This document shows, piece by piece, positions 1-6,077 of a DNA stretch of 10,400 nucleotides (position 1 is the stretch's first letter; the number at the start of each line of letters is the position of its first letter). Made by a program: the position numbers and the translations under genes. This DNA comes from UBA668 sp043740085. GTDB lineage: Bacteria > Actinomycetota > Acidimicrobiia > Acidimicrobiales > Ilumatobacteraceae. Below the pieces are notes generated by a model. It was given only the letters and a program-made list of their open reading frames with translations. It did not search any database and had not been told where the DNA came from. The stretch is taken from contig JAYUCY010000043.1 in assembly GCA_043740085.1 (NCBI GenBank), positions 1-10,400 on the forward strand. The letters are read 5' to 3'.

Positions 1-108
1 CCGGTGCGGCCTTCTTCGCAGGAGCTGCCTTCTTGGCCGGTGCGGCCTTCTTCGCAGGAGCTGCCTTCTTGGCCGGTGCGGCCTTCTTCGCAGGTGCTGC
101 CTTCTTGG
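1..108. repeat. Three tandem 36-base repeats inside the K/A-rich gene
   Basis: A 36-base unit begins at 1, 37 and 73. The first two copies are identical and the third has one visible change (GGAGCTG becomes GGTGCTG near 93). Each unit encodes two AKKAAP hexapeptides that use different codons for the same residues, so identity is exact at 36 bases but not at 18. A degenerate copy continues to about 140. This points to recent tandem duplication within the gene. Confidence 0.9.
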
Positions 109-151
109 CCGGAGCCTTCTTGGCGGGAGCCGCCTTCTTCGTTGCTGCCAC
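1..151 (-). CDS. Lys/Ala/Pro-rich histone H1-like protein, 5' end only (runs off the left edge)
   Basis: About 50 codons are visible, starting at a GTG at 151. A purine-rich Shine-Dalgarno-like stretch (GGAAGG, complement of 161-166) lies 9 bases upstream. After VAATKKA the protein is an almost pure repeat of the hexapeptide AKKAAP (one copy is shortened to AKKAP), and it continues past the window edge. Such basic tails bind DNA non-specifically. In mycobacterial HupB and Streptomyces HupS a similar tail is fused to the HU core, whereas here it follows the HU gene (stop at 245) after 93 bases. Its frame is the HU frame, and no other stop lies between them. It may be an independent nucleoid-associated protein, the tail of a split or read-through HU, or the N-terminus of a larger protein whose other domains are out of view. 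The coding call is firm; the identity of the whole protein is open. Confidence 0.75.
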   Translation of the reverse strand, partial: MAATKKAAPAKKAPAKKAAPAKKAAPAKKAAPAKKAAPAKKAAPAKKAAP

Positions 152-244
152 TTTGACTTTCCTTCCGTAGTTGCTAGTTCTTGCTGAGTGTTGGTAGTGC
201 AAGACGTACTCGTTCAGGGACTGGCCCGTGAACGGCTTACTGGA

Positions 245-532
245 TCACTTTCTCTTCGGGTTCAGTTCTGCCTTGAGCGTGCTGCTCGAGGTGAACTTCA
301 TACGGGTCGAGGCTGCGATGTTCACAGGCTCGCCGGTCTGCGGGTTGCGACCCGTGCGCGCCGCCGACTTCGAGGTGCTGAACGAACCGAAGCCCGGCCA
401 TGCGATCTTCTCGTCCTTCTTGGCCGCCTTGGTGACGATGTCGAAAAAGGCTCCGACCGTGCGCTCGGCATCGGCCTTGGTGACACCTGCTTCGGTTGCG
501 ATGGCGTCGATCAGCTCTGCTTTGGTGGTCAT
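245..532 (-). CDS. hup: HU family DNA-binding protein (nucleoid-associated)
   Basis: A 95-residue HU/IHF-family protein of standard core length. It dimerises and bends DNA, compacting the nucleoid. The N-terminal helical part (residues 1-40) starts MTTKAELIDAIA. The family signature follows: PGFGSF at 46-51, then the beta-arm with RTGRNPQTG at 59-67, whose proline 64 is the intercalating residue. It ends NPKRK and lacks the basic tail seen in mycobacterial HupB. The ATG at 532 is chosen because it matches the family N-terminus and has GGAGGT about 10 bases upstream. The frame stays open upstream to 844, but that stretch has no HU-like sequence. The stop is TGA at 247-245. Downstream, in the same frame, is a K/A-rich tail-like gene, probably co-transcribed. 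It could be called hupB, but the tail is not part of this reading frame. Confidence 0.96.
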   Translation of the reverse strand: MTTKAELIDAIATEAGVTKADAERTVGAFFDIVTKAAKKDEKIAWPGFGSFSTSKSAARTGRNPQTGEPVNIAASTRMKFTSSSTLKAELNPKRK

Positions 533-832
533 GTGACTTGATACCTCCGGGTACCGGATTTCTCGGGGTAACGATTTGTTACGTCCGCGTATCGAACCTG
601 TTTCGCGCAACGAATACAAGCATCTAAGTTGTTGCATTTGCACTAAGTGTCCGGCGACACGTTTTCGCGTGAACGTGCGGCCAACGCGATCGCTATCGCC
701 CGACGGGTGTATGAACACTTCGCGCCATCCACCATCGTCTACGAGTCGTGCGCTACAACTGAACTCGTTACGGAACTTCACGTTCGTCCCCGTCCATCTC
801 TCCTTACGAATGGAGTGGCGTTGACCAATCTC
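533..832. other. Intergenic region between divergent HU and PIN-PhoH genes
   Basis: About 300 bases with no supported gene. The part nearest HU (about 570-646) is AT-richer than its surroundings and probably carries the HU promoter and perhaps one for phoH, but I see no confident -35/-10 pair on either strand. Both flanking reading frames run open through this DNA (the HU frame back to 844, the PhoH frame from a GTG at 647). Neither extension resembles the families concerned. GTGTC-4 nt-GACAC at 647-660 is a small inverted repeat of unknown meaning. Confidence 0.6.
546..582 (-). promoter_or_regulatory. Two short inverted repeats in the HU leader; one overlaps the ribosome binding site
   Basis: TCCGG-3 nt-CCGGA lies at 546-558. 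On the minus strand its 3' arm contains the GGA of the HU Shine-Dalgarno (GGAGGT), so folding would partly occlude it. A second perfect 5-base repeat, GTAAC-5 nt-GTTAC, lies at 568-582. Both sit 14-50 bases upstream of the HU start. The repeats are visible directly; a regulatory role is inference, and 5-base stems arise easily by chance. Confidence 0.3.
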
Positions 833-2194
833 ATGATCGGCCATGTGTCAGACGAGTCCGTGAAGGGAGGTGTGCGTACGCGAGTCGTTCTTGATACGTC
901 GGTGCTCGTTGGAGACCCAGGTTGCCTTCACAGTTTTGCCGGTGTCGATGTCGTCATCCCGTTCACGGTGATCGAAGAGCTCGACAGTTTGAAGACCAGA
1001 CCCGACGATGTCGGCCGGGCCGCGCGCACCGCGCTGCGCACCATCGAAGAGCTGCGCGTCAAGGCGGGCGGTTCACTCGCCACACCGTTTGCAATCGGCG
1101 ACCCGACCGCTGAGGGCACGCTGCAGATTGAGATCAATGGTGTGCAGAAGCACCTGCTCATCGAACACGGGCTCGACCCGAACATCCCCGACAACCGCAT
1201 CATCGGCGCAGCGCTGGGACAGGCGATGCATGCACCGACTCGTATGGTGTCCAACGATGCTGCGCTACGTATCAAGGCGGCTCACCTGGGCCTTGAAGCA
1301 ACCGAGCATCACCCAGTCGGTCGTTCAGCCGCTACCCGTTCCGCCGGCTGGACCACCGTTGAGGCAGACCACCAACTGATCGATCGTCTCTACAGCGCAG
1401 GAGCGCTCGCTACCGACGATGTAGAGGGTGCCGCCGGGATTTTCGAAAATGAGTTCGCAGTACTTCGCTGTGGATCGCAGAGCGCACTCACCCGTTGCAT
1501 CGATGGCGAGCTGGTGCTGCTGCAGCACGCGGCACCGGAGGCTTGGGGGTTGCGCGCACGATCAAAGGAACAGCGCTTCGCTCTTGAGTTGCTGCTCGAC
1601 CCAGATGTCAGCGTCGTCGCCCTTGACGGTCGCGCCGGCACCGGCAAGACACTGCTCGCCATCGCCGCCGGCCTGGAGCAGGTGGTCGAGCAGCGCCGGT
1701 ACGAGAAGCTGGCTGTCTATCGGCCGCTGGTTCCAGTCGGCCGCGCCGACGTTGGTTTCCTGCCCGGCGGTCTCGAGGAGAAGCTCGACCCGTGGATGTC
1801 AGCCATTCACGACGCGATCGTTGCACTCACCGATCAGCGCAGCGACCACGATGCACATCGCCTCGTGGACGAACTGGTGGGTCGCAATCAACTGTCGCTC
1901 GAGTCGGTGACGTTCCTACGCGGTCGCAGCCTGCACCGCCAGATCGTGGTGGTGGACGAGGCACAGAACTTGGAGCCGACCACGCTGAAGACGGTGCTCA
2001 CCCGCATCGGCGAGGGCACCAAGGTCATCTTCACCGGCGATACCAGTCAGATCGATGCGCCGTACCTCGGCGAGTCCAACAACGCGTTGGCGGTGTTGAT
2101 TCAAGCCTTCGGCGGGCAGTCGTGCTTCGGCCACGTCACGCTGAGCGCCTGCGAGCGCGGCACCGTCGCCAGCCTCGCCGCCGAACTTCTGTAG
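833..2194 (+). CDS. phoH2: PhoH-family ATPase with N-terminal PIN nuclease domain (PhoH2-like)
   Basis: About 453 residues from ATG 833. The N-terminal PIN domain opens with VVLDTSVLVGDP and has further acidic residues in IEELD, in PDNRII and in VSNDAAL, consistent with a metal-dependent RNase fold. The C-terminal half is the PhoH P-loop ATPase: Walker A GRAGTGKT at about residues 266-273, Walker B VVVDEAQN with D375/E376, and a following FTGDTSQID motif. Mycobacterial PhoH2 has the same architecture and couples RNA unwinding to cleavage; related two-gene versions behave as toxin-antitoxin modules. No small antitoxin-like gene is evident immediately upstream. The start is uncertain: ATG 833, GTG 860 and GTG 872 are all in frame near the PIN motif, and the frame is open back to GTG 647. 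A strong AAGGGAGG at 863-870 sits too close to GTG 872 to serve it. Function is known for the family and inferred here. Confidence 0.92.
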   Translation: MIGHVSDESVKGGVRTRVVLDTSVLVGDPGCLHSFAGVDVVIPFTVIEELDSLKTRPDDVGRAARTALRTIEELRVKAGGSLATPFAIGDPTAEGTLQIEINGVQKHLLIEHGLDPNIPDNRIIGAALGQAMHAPTRMVSNDAALRIKAAHLGLEATEHHPVGRSAATRSAGWTTVEADHQLIDRLYSAGALATDDVEGAAGIFENEFAVLRCGSQSALTRCIDGELVLLQHAAPEAWGLRARSKEQRFALELLLDPDVSVVALDGRAGTGKTLLAIAAGLEQVVEQRRYEKLAVYRPLVPVGRADVGFLPGGLEEKLDPWMSAIHDAIVALTDQRSDHDAHRLVDELVGRNQLSLESVTFLRGRSLHRQIVVVDEAQNLEPTTLKTVLTRIGEGTKVIFTGDTSQIDAPYLGESNNALAVLIQAFGGQSCFGHVTLSACERGTVASLAAELL

Positions 2195-2266
2195 CGCTCA
2201 GCAATCGTCTCGCGCTGGCTGTAACCAACGTCACGCGCCGATCGTCAATCATGCGCGCACTGCCTC

Positions 2267-2295
2267 TTGACATTGCCGACATGATTTAGTAGTAA
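2267..2295 (+). promoter_or_regulatory. Probable promoter of the WhiB-like gene
   Basis: A perfect -35 hexamer TTGACA (2267-2272) is followed after 17 bases by TAGTAA (2290-2295), a plausible actinobacterial -10. Transcription would begin near 2302, leaving a leader of about 37 bases before ATG 2339. This is the only classical two-part promoter I can see in the window. An inverted repeat (GTAGT-6 nt-ACTAC) overlaps the -10 and the expected start point. Confidence 0.6.
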
Positions 2296-2304
2296 ATGAA
2301 CTAC
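2289..2304. promoter_or_regulatory. Inverted repeat overlapping the whiB -10 and start point
   Basis: GTAGT (2289-2293) and ACTAC (2300-2304) form a perfect 5-base inverted repeat around AAATGA. Its position over the -10 and transcription start would suit a repressor or autoregulatory site. It is short, and chance is a fair alternative. Confidence 0.3.
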
Positions 2305-2338
2305 ACGTTGTGCCCCTGTCACGTGCGAAGGACGAATC

Positions 2339-2668
2339 ATGAGTCCAGTGCAACTTCTCTCCCCGTCAGAACTCTCCGCGGCCGACGCCCCACCCGTCGA
2401 CATCGTGTGGACCGATCTGGCTGCCTGCAAGGGCCATACGCCGCTGTTCTTCCCGCCAAAGGCCGAGCGGCCGCAGGCTCGCGAGCGGCGCGAATCGCGA
2501 GCCCGACGAATCTGTAACGTCTGCGTTGTCGTCGACAGTTGCCGCACGTTTGCACGCGAGCATCACGAGTACGGGTTCTGGGCCGGTGAAAGCGAGGAGG
2601 ACCGCCACTTGGCGGGCTTCACCGTCTCGGCGCCTATCGGCATTCGCGCCCGAGGCGTCCGCGTCTAG
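2339..2668 (+). CDS. WhiB-like (Wbl) iron-sulfur transcriptional regulator
   Basis: A 109-residue Wbl protein, a family restricted mainly to Actinomycetota and their phages. Wbl proteins carry a 4Fe-4S cluster and act with the primary sigma factor to control redox, stress or developmental genes. The four cluster cysteines are C30 (LAACKG), C59 and C62 (CNVC) and C68 (SCR), in the usual C-x(n)-C-x2-C-x5-C spacing. The conserved turn reads YGFWAGESEEDR at 78-89, a variant of G[VI]WGG. The short basic C-terminus (RARGVRV) lacks the RGRP AT-hook typical of WhiB7. ATG 2339 has AAGGA six bases upstream and a good promoter beginning at 2267. I cannot assign it to a numbered subclass; length and tail do not point clearly to WhiB1, 2, 3 or 7. 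Confidence 0.95.
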   Translation: MSPVQLLSPSELSAADAPPVDIVWTDLAACKGHTPLFFPPKAERPQARERRESRARRICNVCVVVDSCRTFAREHHEYGFWAGESEEDRHLAGFTVSAPIGIRARGVRV

Positions 2669-2704
2669 CTTTCCCTGCGCAACAACCGCATCACACCCCT
2701 GTCG

Positions 2705-2710
2705 TAAGGT
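2705..2710 (+). promoter_or_regulatory. Candidate -10 element (TAAGGT) for a leaderless exonuclease mRNA
   Basis: TAAGGT fits the TANNNT pattern and ends seven bases before ATG 2718, the spacing expected when transcription begins at the start codon. No good -35 is visible. The same bases (AAGG) could instead be a Shine-Dalgarno, so the two readings compete. Confidence 0.35.
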
Positions 2711-2717
2711 GCAGTGC

Positions 2718-3296
2718 ATGCCGGAACTCGTCAGCGCCCAGCGGTTCGCCGTGGTCGATGTAGAGACGTCTGGGTTGTCGGAGAAGCGCCATCATGTGCT
2801 GCAGGTTGGTGTCGTCGTGGTTGATGGCACCGGTGTGGTGCTCGAACGCTGGAGCAGCCTCGTCGCACCTCGGTCCCGCTGGTGGTTTCGGGTCGGGCCC
2901 ACCGAACTGCATGGCATTCATCGGCGTGACGTTCGTTCGGCGCCCCCTGCCCCAGAGGTGATGGCTCGGTTGGCCGCTCTGCTACAGGGCACGCGGTTCG
3001 TGGCACACAACGCAGAATTCGACATGGCATTTCTGAAGAAGGCCGCCAGGCGCAATGGCATCACGCTGGCTATGGATCAGCCGATCTGCACGCTCCGGCT
3101 GTCACGGCAGCTGGATCCCCAGCGTCAGCTCTCGCACCGGCTTGGTGACATGTGCGCTCGCTACGACATCCACCTCACACGCCCACACGATGCATTGGCC
3201 GACGCCGACGCAACGGCCGCAGTCCTCCCTCACCTTCTCCGAGCGCACGGCTTCGAGACGGTCGACCAGCTGCCCGTGCTCACGCCTCGCCGTTAG
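2718..3296 (+). CDS. DEDDh 3'-5' exonuclease, DNA polymerase III epsilon-like
   Basis: A 192-residue single-domain exonuclease of the DnaQ/epsilon type, which removes nucleotides from DNA 3' ends using two metal ions. All five catalytic residues are visible: D14 and E16 in VVDVETSG (Exo I), D102 in AHNAEFD (Exo II), and H157 with D162 in PHDALADAD (Exo III). TLRLSRQL-type sequence at 125-132 is also typical of the fold. There is no helicase, BRCT or GIY-YIG extension. ATG 2718 is chosen because the family motif starts within 15 residues; the frame is open back to 2526 but there overlaps whiB in another frame. It lies 49 bases after whiB and ends flush with the convergent pafC. The role is probably DNA repair or proofreading; whether it serves a polymerase cannot be told from sequence. 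Confidence 0.93.
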   Translation: MPELVSAQRFAVVDVETSGLSEKRHHVLQVGVVVVDGTGVVLERWSSLVAPRSRWWFRVGPTELHGIHRRDVRSAPPAPEVMARLAALLQGTRFVAHNAEFDMAFLKKAARRNGITLAMDQPICTLRLSRQLDPQRQLSHRLGDMCARYDIHLTRPHDALADADATAAVLPHLLRAHGFETVDQLPVLTPRR

Positions 3297-4235
3297 CTAC
3301 GCCTGCGAGTACCGGCGCAGCACTTTCGCGGCCGCGGTCGCCCCGAGATGCACCCACTCGGCTGGCTCAACGACTCTCGCCTCTGCACCCAGCCGCAACA
3401 GCAAGTCGCGTAGCCAGCGTTCGCTGGCAACTGTGACCTCAATCAGCCAGCCCTCGCCGTCCGGCTGGACTGATCGCGTGGGATACCGCTCGGCCACCCA
3501 GGCACCGCTGGCGGGCACCCGCAGCAACGCGGCCGGCAGTTCGTCGTCGGCGAACCACGTATCACCATGGGGCACCTCCACGTCACGAGGCTCGTCGATC
3601 TGGCCGGTCAGCTCGCCGTGCTCGATGCGGTCGATGCGGAACGTCCGCTCTTCACCACTTCGATGATCGTCTGCAATCACGTACCAGCAACCGCTGTCGA
3701 AAAAGACCCGGCGAGGTGTGATCTCACGTTCAGATCGCCGGTCGGCAGCGGGCGACCAGTAGCTGATGCGCACACGGGCGCAGCGCTGGGCGGCATCAAC
3801 AACCATTGCGGCGGCGGGCGGTTGCGGTGTCTCCATCACCACCGCGTCGTCGCCAAGCACGGTTGCCAGCTTCTGCAGTGCTCGCGCCAGCGCACCATCC
3901 ACATCCGCGCCGGGCAACTGCATGGCCACACGAGCCGCGGCCAACAGTGCAAAACCTTCGGGTGCGGTCAAACGCAGCGGTCGCGTGAAGAGCCGCGGCA
4001 CGCCGGCGTACACGCGGCCCTCGTCGATGAACACGTCGACCATCTCGTCAACGAACGGCGGCAGGCCGCACAGAGCTGCCAACTCAAGATCCTTCACCAG
4101 CTCCGCTTCGGTGAGTTCGAAGCGATGGCACATCTCCGCGACAGTCACCTCGCCGTGCTCCATCAGCCACGGCAGCATCACCAACAGCCGACGCAGACGG
4201 TCGCTGGTGGGCCGTGGGCCCCGACGAACCGTCAT
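3297..4235 (-). CDS. pafC: PafC-like WYL-domain transcriptional regulator
   Basis: A 312-residue protein with an N-terminal winged helix (about residues 10-60, including ...VMLPWLMEHG and TEAELVKDLELAALCGLPP), a central WYL domain with GCWYVIADD (W184, Y185) followed by RTFRIDRI, and a C-terminal WCX-type region (VASERWLRDLLLRLG). The helix and the CGLP motif match the PafC half of PafBC. PafBC is the heterodimeric activator of the RecA-independent DNA-damage response in mycobacteria; WYL domains are thought to sense nucleic-acid ligands. ATG 4235 is chosen because it overlaps the pafB stop as ATGA, a sign of coupled translation; a GTG at 4262 would add nine residues inside pafB. The PafC assignment is by recognisable similarity plus order; involvement in DNA damage here is inferred. 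The TAG stop abuts that of the convergent exonuclease. Confidence 0.88.
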   Translation of the reverse strand: MTVRRGPRPTSDRLRRLLVMLPWLMEHGEVTVAEMCHRFELTEAELVKDLELAALCGLPPFVDEMVDVFIDEGRVYAGVPRLFTRPLRLTAPEGFALLAAARVAMQLPGADVDGALARALQKLATVLGDDAVVMETPQPPAAAMVVDAAQRCARVRISYWSPAADRRSEREITPRRVFFDSGCWYVIADDHRSGEERTFRIDRIEHGELTGQIDEPRDVEVPHGDTWFADDELPAALLRVPASGAWVAERYPTRSVQPDGEGWLIEVTVASERWLRDLLLRLGAEARVVEPAEWVHLGATAAAKVLRRYSQA

Positions 4236-5155
4236 CGTGCACCAACCATTGCCTGCAACCACGCCACAACGTCGGAGCGAACCTCTGGGGGCGCCAACAC
4301 CTCGGCGTGCTCACCGAGGCCAAACAGCCACGAGCGAAACGCGTCGAGATTGGCACAGGGCACCTCCACGACTATCGACCCGTCCAGGCGTTGGCTCAGT
4401 ACGGCTGTTTCACCCAGCTCTCGGGCGACGGCGGCGGCCCGAGGCTCGTCGATCACGACGTGGGCGCGAGCTGCGGGTTCGTCACCCAACAGCTTCGGGT
4501 CAGTCGGGAACGTTGCCCGCGGGTCGAAATCCTCAGGGCGCTCGAACGCCCCCGCCGAGCCGACCGTCAGCTCCCCCTCCATCCGGTCAACCCGGTAGGT
4601 GCGAACCTCATCGCGATCCACGTCGAGACCGATGACGTACCAGTACCGCTCGCGCAGCAGGAGGGCGTAGGGGTACAGCAGCCGGGGTGAGCCGTGATAG
4701 CCAAAGGCCACCTCGGCTCGGGCAGCACTTGCCTCGCGGATGGCGGGCAACGCGGGTAGATCTGGAATGTTGGCAACCACCACTGGCGCCGAACTGCGAT
4801 CGCCGCCCAGCTTCAACAGCCCAAACTGCGCGTCGGCAAGACGGGCTGCTGCGACCGCGAGCTGTAGCGCGGTCTGCTCGTCTGGTGCCAGCTGCAGGTC
4901 GGCCAGCTCGTAGCGTGCGCGATCAATTCGATACGCAGTGCGGCCCGCATCGTTGCCACCCAGCACCTCGCTCTCCAGCGGTACGCCAATCTCGCGCAGG
5001 AGAGCCTTGTCACGTTCGAAGGCACCACGCTGCGCCGCCTCGCCGGCGGGGTACTGACCGTCAAGCGCATACACGATCTGCTCCTGCGTCATTGGTGAAC
5101 GCGCCGCCATCAGTAACGCGACGAGATTGGTGATCCGTTCCAGCGCGTCGACCAC
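4232..5155 (-). CDS. pafB: PafB-like WYL-domain transcriptional regulator
   Basis: A 307-residue partner of the downstream pafC. The N-terminus (LERITNLVALLMAARSPMT) and the FERDKALLREIGVPLE segment at about 47-61 closely resemble PafB helix-turn-helix sequences. The WYL domain carries YWYVIGLDVDRDEVRTYRVDRM (W172, Y173), and a WCX-like C-terminal region follows (FRSWLFGLGEHAEVL). In mycobacteria PafB and PafC act together at promoters with the RNAP sigma70 holoenzyme after DNA damage. The start is GTG 5155, immediately after the dehydrogenase stop (TGAGTG), so initiation probably depends on reading through from upstream. In mycobacteria pafBC lies by the Pup-proteasome genes; none are visible here, and the pair shares an operon with a fatty-acid enzyme. 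Confidence 0.88.
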   Translation of the reverse strand: MVDALERITNLVALLMAARSPMTQEQIVYALDGQYPAGEAAQRGAFERDKALLREIGVPLESEVLGGNDAGRTAYRIDRARYELADLQLAPDEQTALQLAVAAARLADAQFGLLKLGGDRSSAPVVVANIPDLPALPAIREASAARAEVAFGYHGSPRLLYPYALLLRERYWYVIGLDVDRDEVRTYRVDRMEGELTVGSAGAFERPEDFDPRATFPTDPKLLGDEPAARAHVVIDEPRAAAVARELGETAVLSQRLDGSIVVEVPCANLDAFRSWLFGLGEHAEVLAPPEVRSDVVAWLQAMVGAR

Positions 5156-6022
5156 TCAGCGCCCCGCCTGGTAGTCGTAGAACCCCCGGCCTGTCTTGCG
5201 GCCCAGCAACCCAGCCTCCACCATCCGAGACAGCAGTGGCGGGGAGGCGTACAGGGGCTCCTTGAATTCGGCGTACAGGCTGTCGGCGACTGCCATGGTG
5301 GTATCGAGGCCGATGAGATCGGTGAGCCGCAACGGGCCCATCGGATGGTTACACCCCTCCACCATGCCGGCGTCGATGTCGTCGGCGGTGGCGAAGCCTG
5401 ACTCCATCATGCGAATGGCCGACAGCAGGTACGGAATCAGTAGTGCGTTGACGATGAAGCCGGCGCGGTCCTGGCTACGGATGACTCGCTTGTGCAGCAC
5501 ATCGCTGGCGAACGAGTTGGCACGTTCAGTAGTGGCGGGTGACGTGAGCAGTGAGGTCACCAACTCGACCAGCTTGAGCACCGGCACCGGATTGAAGAAG
5601 TGAATTCCAATCACCTGCTCGGGCCGTTGGGTTGCAATGCCCAGCTTCATGATCGGGATCGAGCTGGTGTTGCTGGCAAGGATCGCCTGCGGATCGGTGA
5701 CGGCCCTGTCCAGTTCGCGAAAGACGTTGGTCTTCAGCGACTCGTCTTCCATGACCGCCTCAACCACTAACTGGCGATCCGACAGCTCGGCGAAATCGGT
5801 CGTGAACGACAGCCGGGCCATGGCCGCGTCGCGGTCCGCTTCGGTCAGCTTTCCGGAACGCAATCCGCGATCCAGGCTGCCCACAATCTTGCTCCGACCG
5901 CGTTCGGCGGCTTCAACCGTCACTTCCAGCACTGCCACACTCAGCCCGGCCCTGGCACAGACCTCGGCGATACCCGAGCCCATCAGGCCCGCACCGACTA
6001 CTCCAACTCGCTCAATCTCCAT
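5156..6022 (-). CDS. hbd: 3-hydroxybutyryl-CoA (3-hydroxyacyl-CoA) dehydrogenase
   Basis: A 288-residue NAD(P)-dependent enzyme that interconverts 3-hydroxyacyl-CoA and acetoacetyl-type 3-ketoacyl-CoA, in fatty-acid oxidation or butyrate and polyhydroxybutyrate metabolism. The Rossmann loop GAGLMG is at 10-15; VVEAVMED and SNTSSIPI follow; the catalytic histidine is H141 in GIHFFNPVP. The C-terminal domain has FIVNALLIPYLLSAIRM and the HPMGPLRLTDLIGLD motif, ending GRGFYDY. The pattern is close to mycobacterial FadB2, and the length matches that single-function family rather than a FadB fusion. ATG 6022 is chosen because the Rossmann strand begins three residues later; ATG 6040 would add MRQSRG. 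Neither has well-spaced ribosome binding. First gene of an apparent operon with pafB and pafC. Confidence 0.95.
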   Translation of the reverse strand: MEIERVGVVGAGLMGSGIAEVCARAGLSVAVLEVTVEAAERGRSKIVGSLDRGLRSGKLTEADRDAAMARLSFTTDFAELSDRQLVVEAVMEDESLKTNVFRELDRAVTDPQAILASNTSSIPIMKLGIATQRPEQVIGIHFFNPVPVLKLVELVTSLLTSPATTERANSFASDVLHKRVIRSQDRAGFIVNALLIPYLLSAIRMMESGFATADDIDAGMVEGCNHPMGPLRLTDLIGLDTTMAVADSLYAEFKEPLYASPPLLSRMVEAGLLGRKTGRGFYDYQAGR

Positions 6023-6028
6023 CCCTCT

Positions 6029-6034
6029 ACTCTG
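6029..6034 (-). promoter_or_regulatory. Weak candidate -10 for a leaderless hbd mRNA
   Basis: On the minus strand CAGAGT lies six bases before ATG 6022. It departs from TANNNT at the first base. It is listed because the spacing equals that of the hexamers before the methyltransferase and PhoD genes. GAGGG directly next to the ATG is too close for an ordinary Shine-Dalgarno. Confidence 0.2.
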
Positions 6035-6065
6035 CCGCATCCTGCGGGTGTTCGGCGGCTTGCCC

Positions 6066-6071
6066 TACCCT
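6066..6071 (+). promoter_or_regulatory. Candidate -10 (TACCCT) for a leaderless methyltransferase mRNA
   Basis: TACCCT fits TANNNT and ends six bases before GTG 6078, so transcription would begin at or next to the start codon. No Shine-Dalgarno precedes the GTG, and no convincing -35 is visible. The whole divergent gap to hbd is 55 bases (6023-6077), so both promoters must overlap there. Confidence 0.4.
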
Positions 6072-6077
6072 GACTGG

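Noticed and set aside
1..140. Regular repeats that might look like a CRISPR array or satellite
   Set aside because: The repeats are directly adjacent with no spacers, are in frame, and encode AKKAAP hexapeptides behind a start codon and ribosome binding site.
533..844. N-terminal extension of HU to 844 on the minus strand
   Set aside because: HU proteins start at the MTTKAEL-type N-terminus. The added 104 residues show no domain, and the ATG at 532 has its own GGAGGT.
647..2194. PIN-PhoH as part of a toxin-antitoxin module
   Set aside because: No credible small antitoxin gene lies directly upstream; the 533-832 stretch has no supported coding sequence.
2193..2222. Possible terminator after phoH (AGCG...CGCT and CAGC...GCTG arms)
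   Set aside because: The arms are only 4 bases, interrupted, and not followed by a T run, so it is no better than chance.
2526..2717. Upstream extension of the exonuclease into whiB
   Set aside because: It would overlap whiB in another frame, and the first catalytic motif already lies 14 residues after ATG 2718.
3567..4635. Two long plus-strand reading frames opposite pafC and pafB
   Set aside because: They are antisense to two well-recognised WYL proteins, show no family motif, and have compositions typical of mirror frames in high-GC DNA.
5637..6077. A 147-residue N-terminal extension of the methyltransferase
   Set aside because: It lies almost entirely antisense to the dehydrogenase, and the PUA-like domain begins only after GTG 6078.
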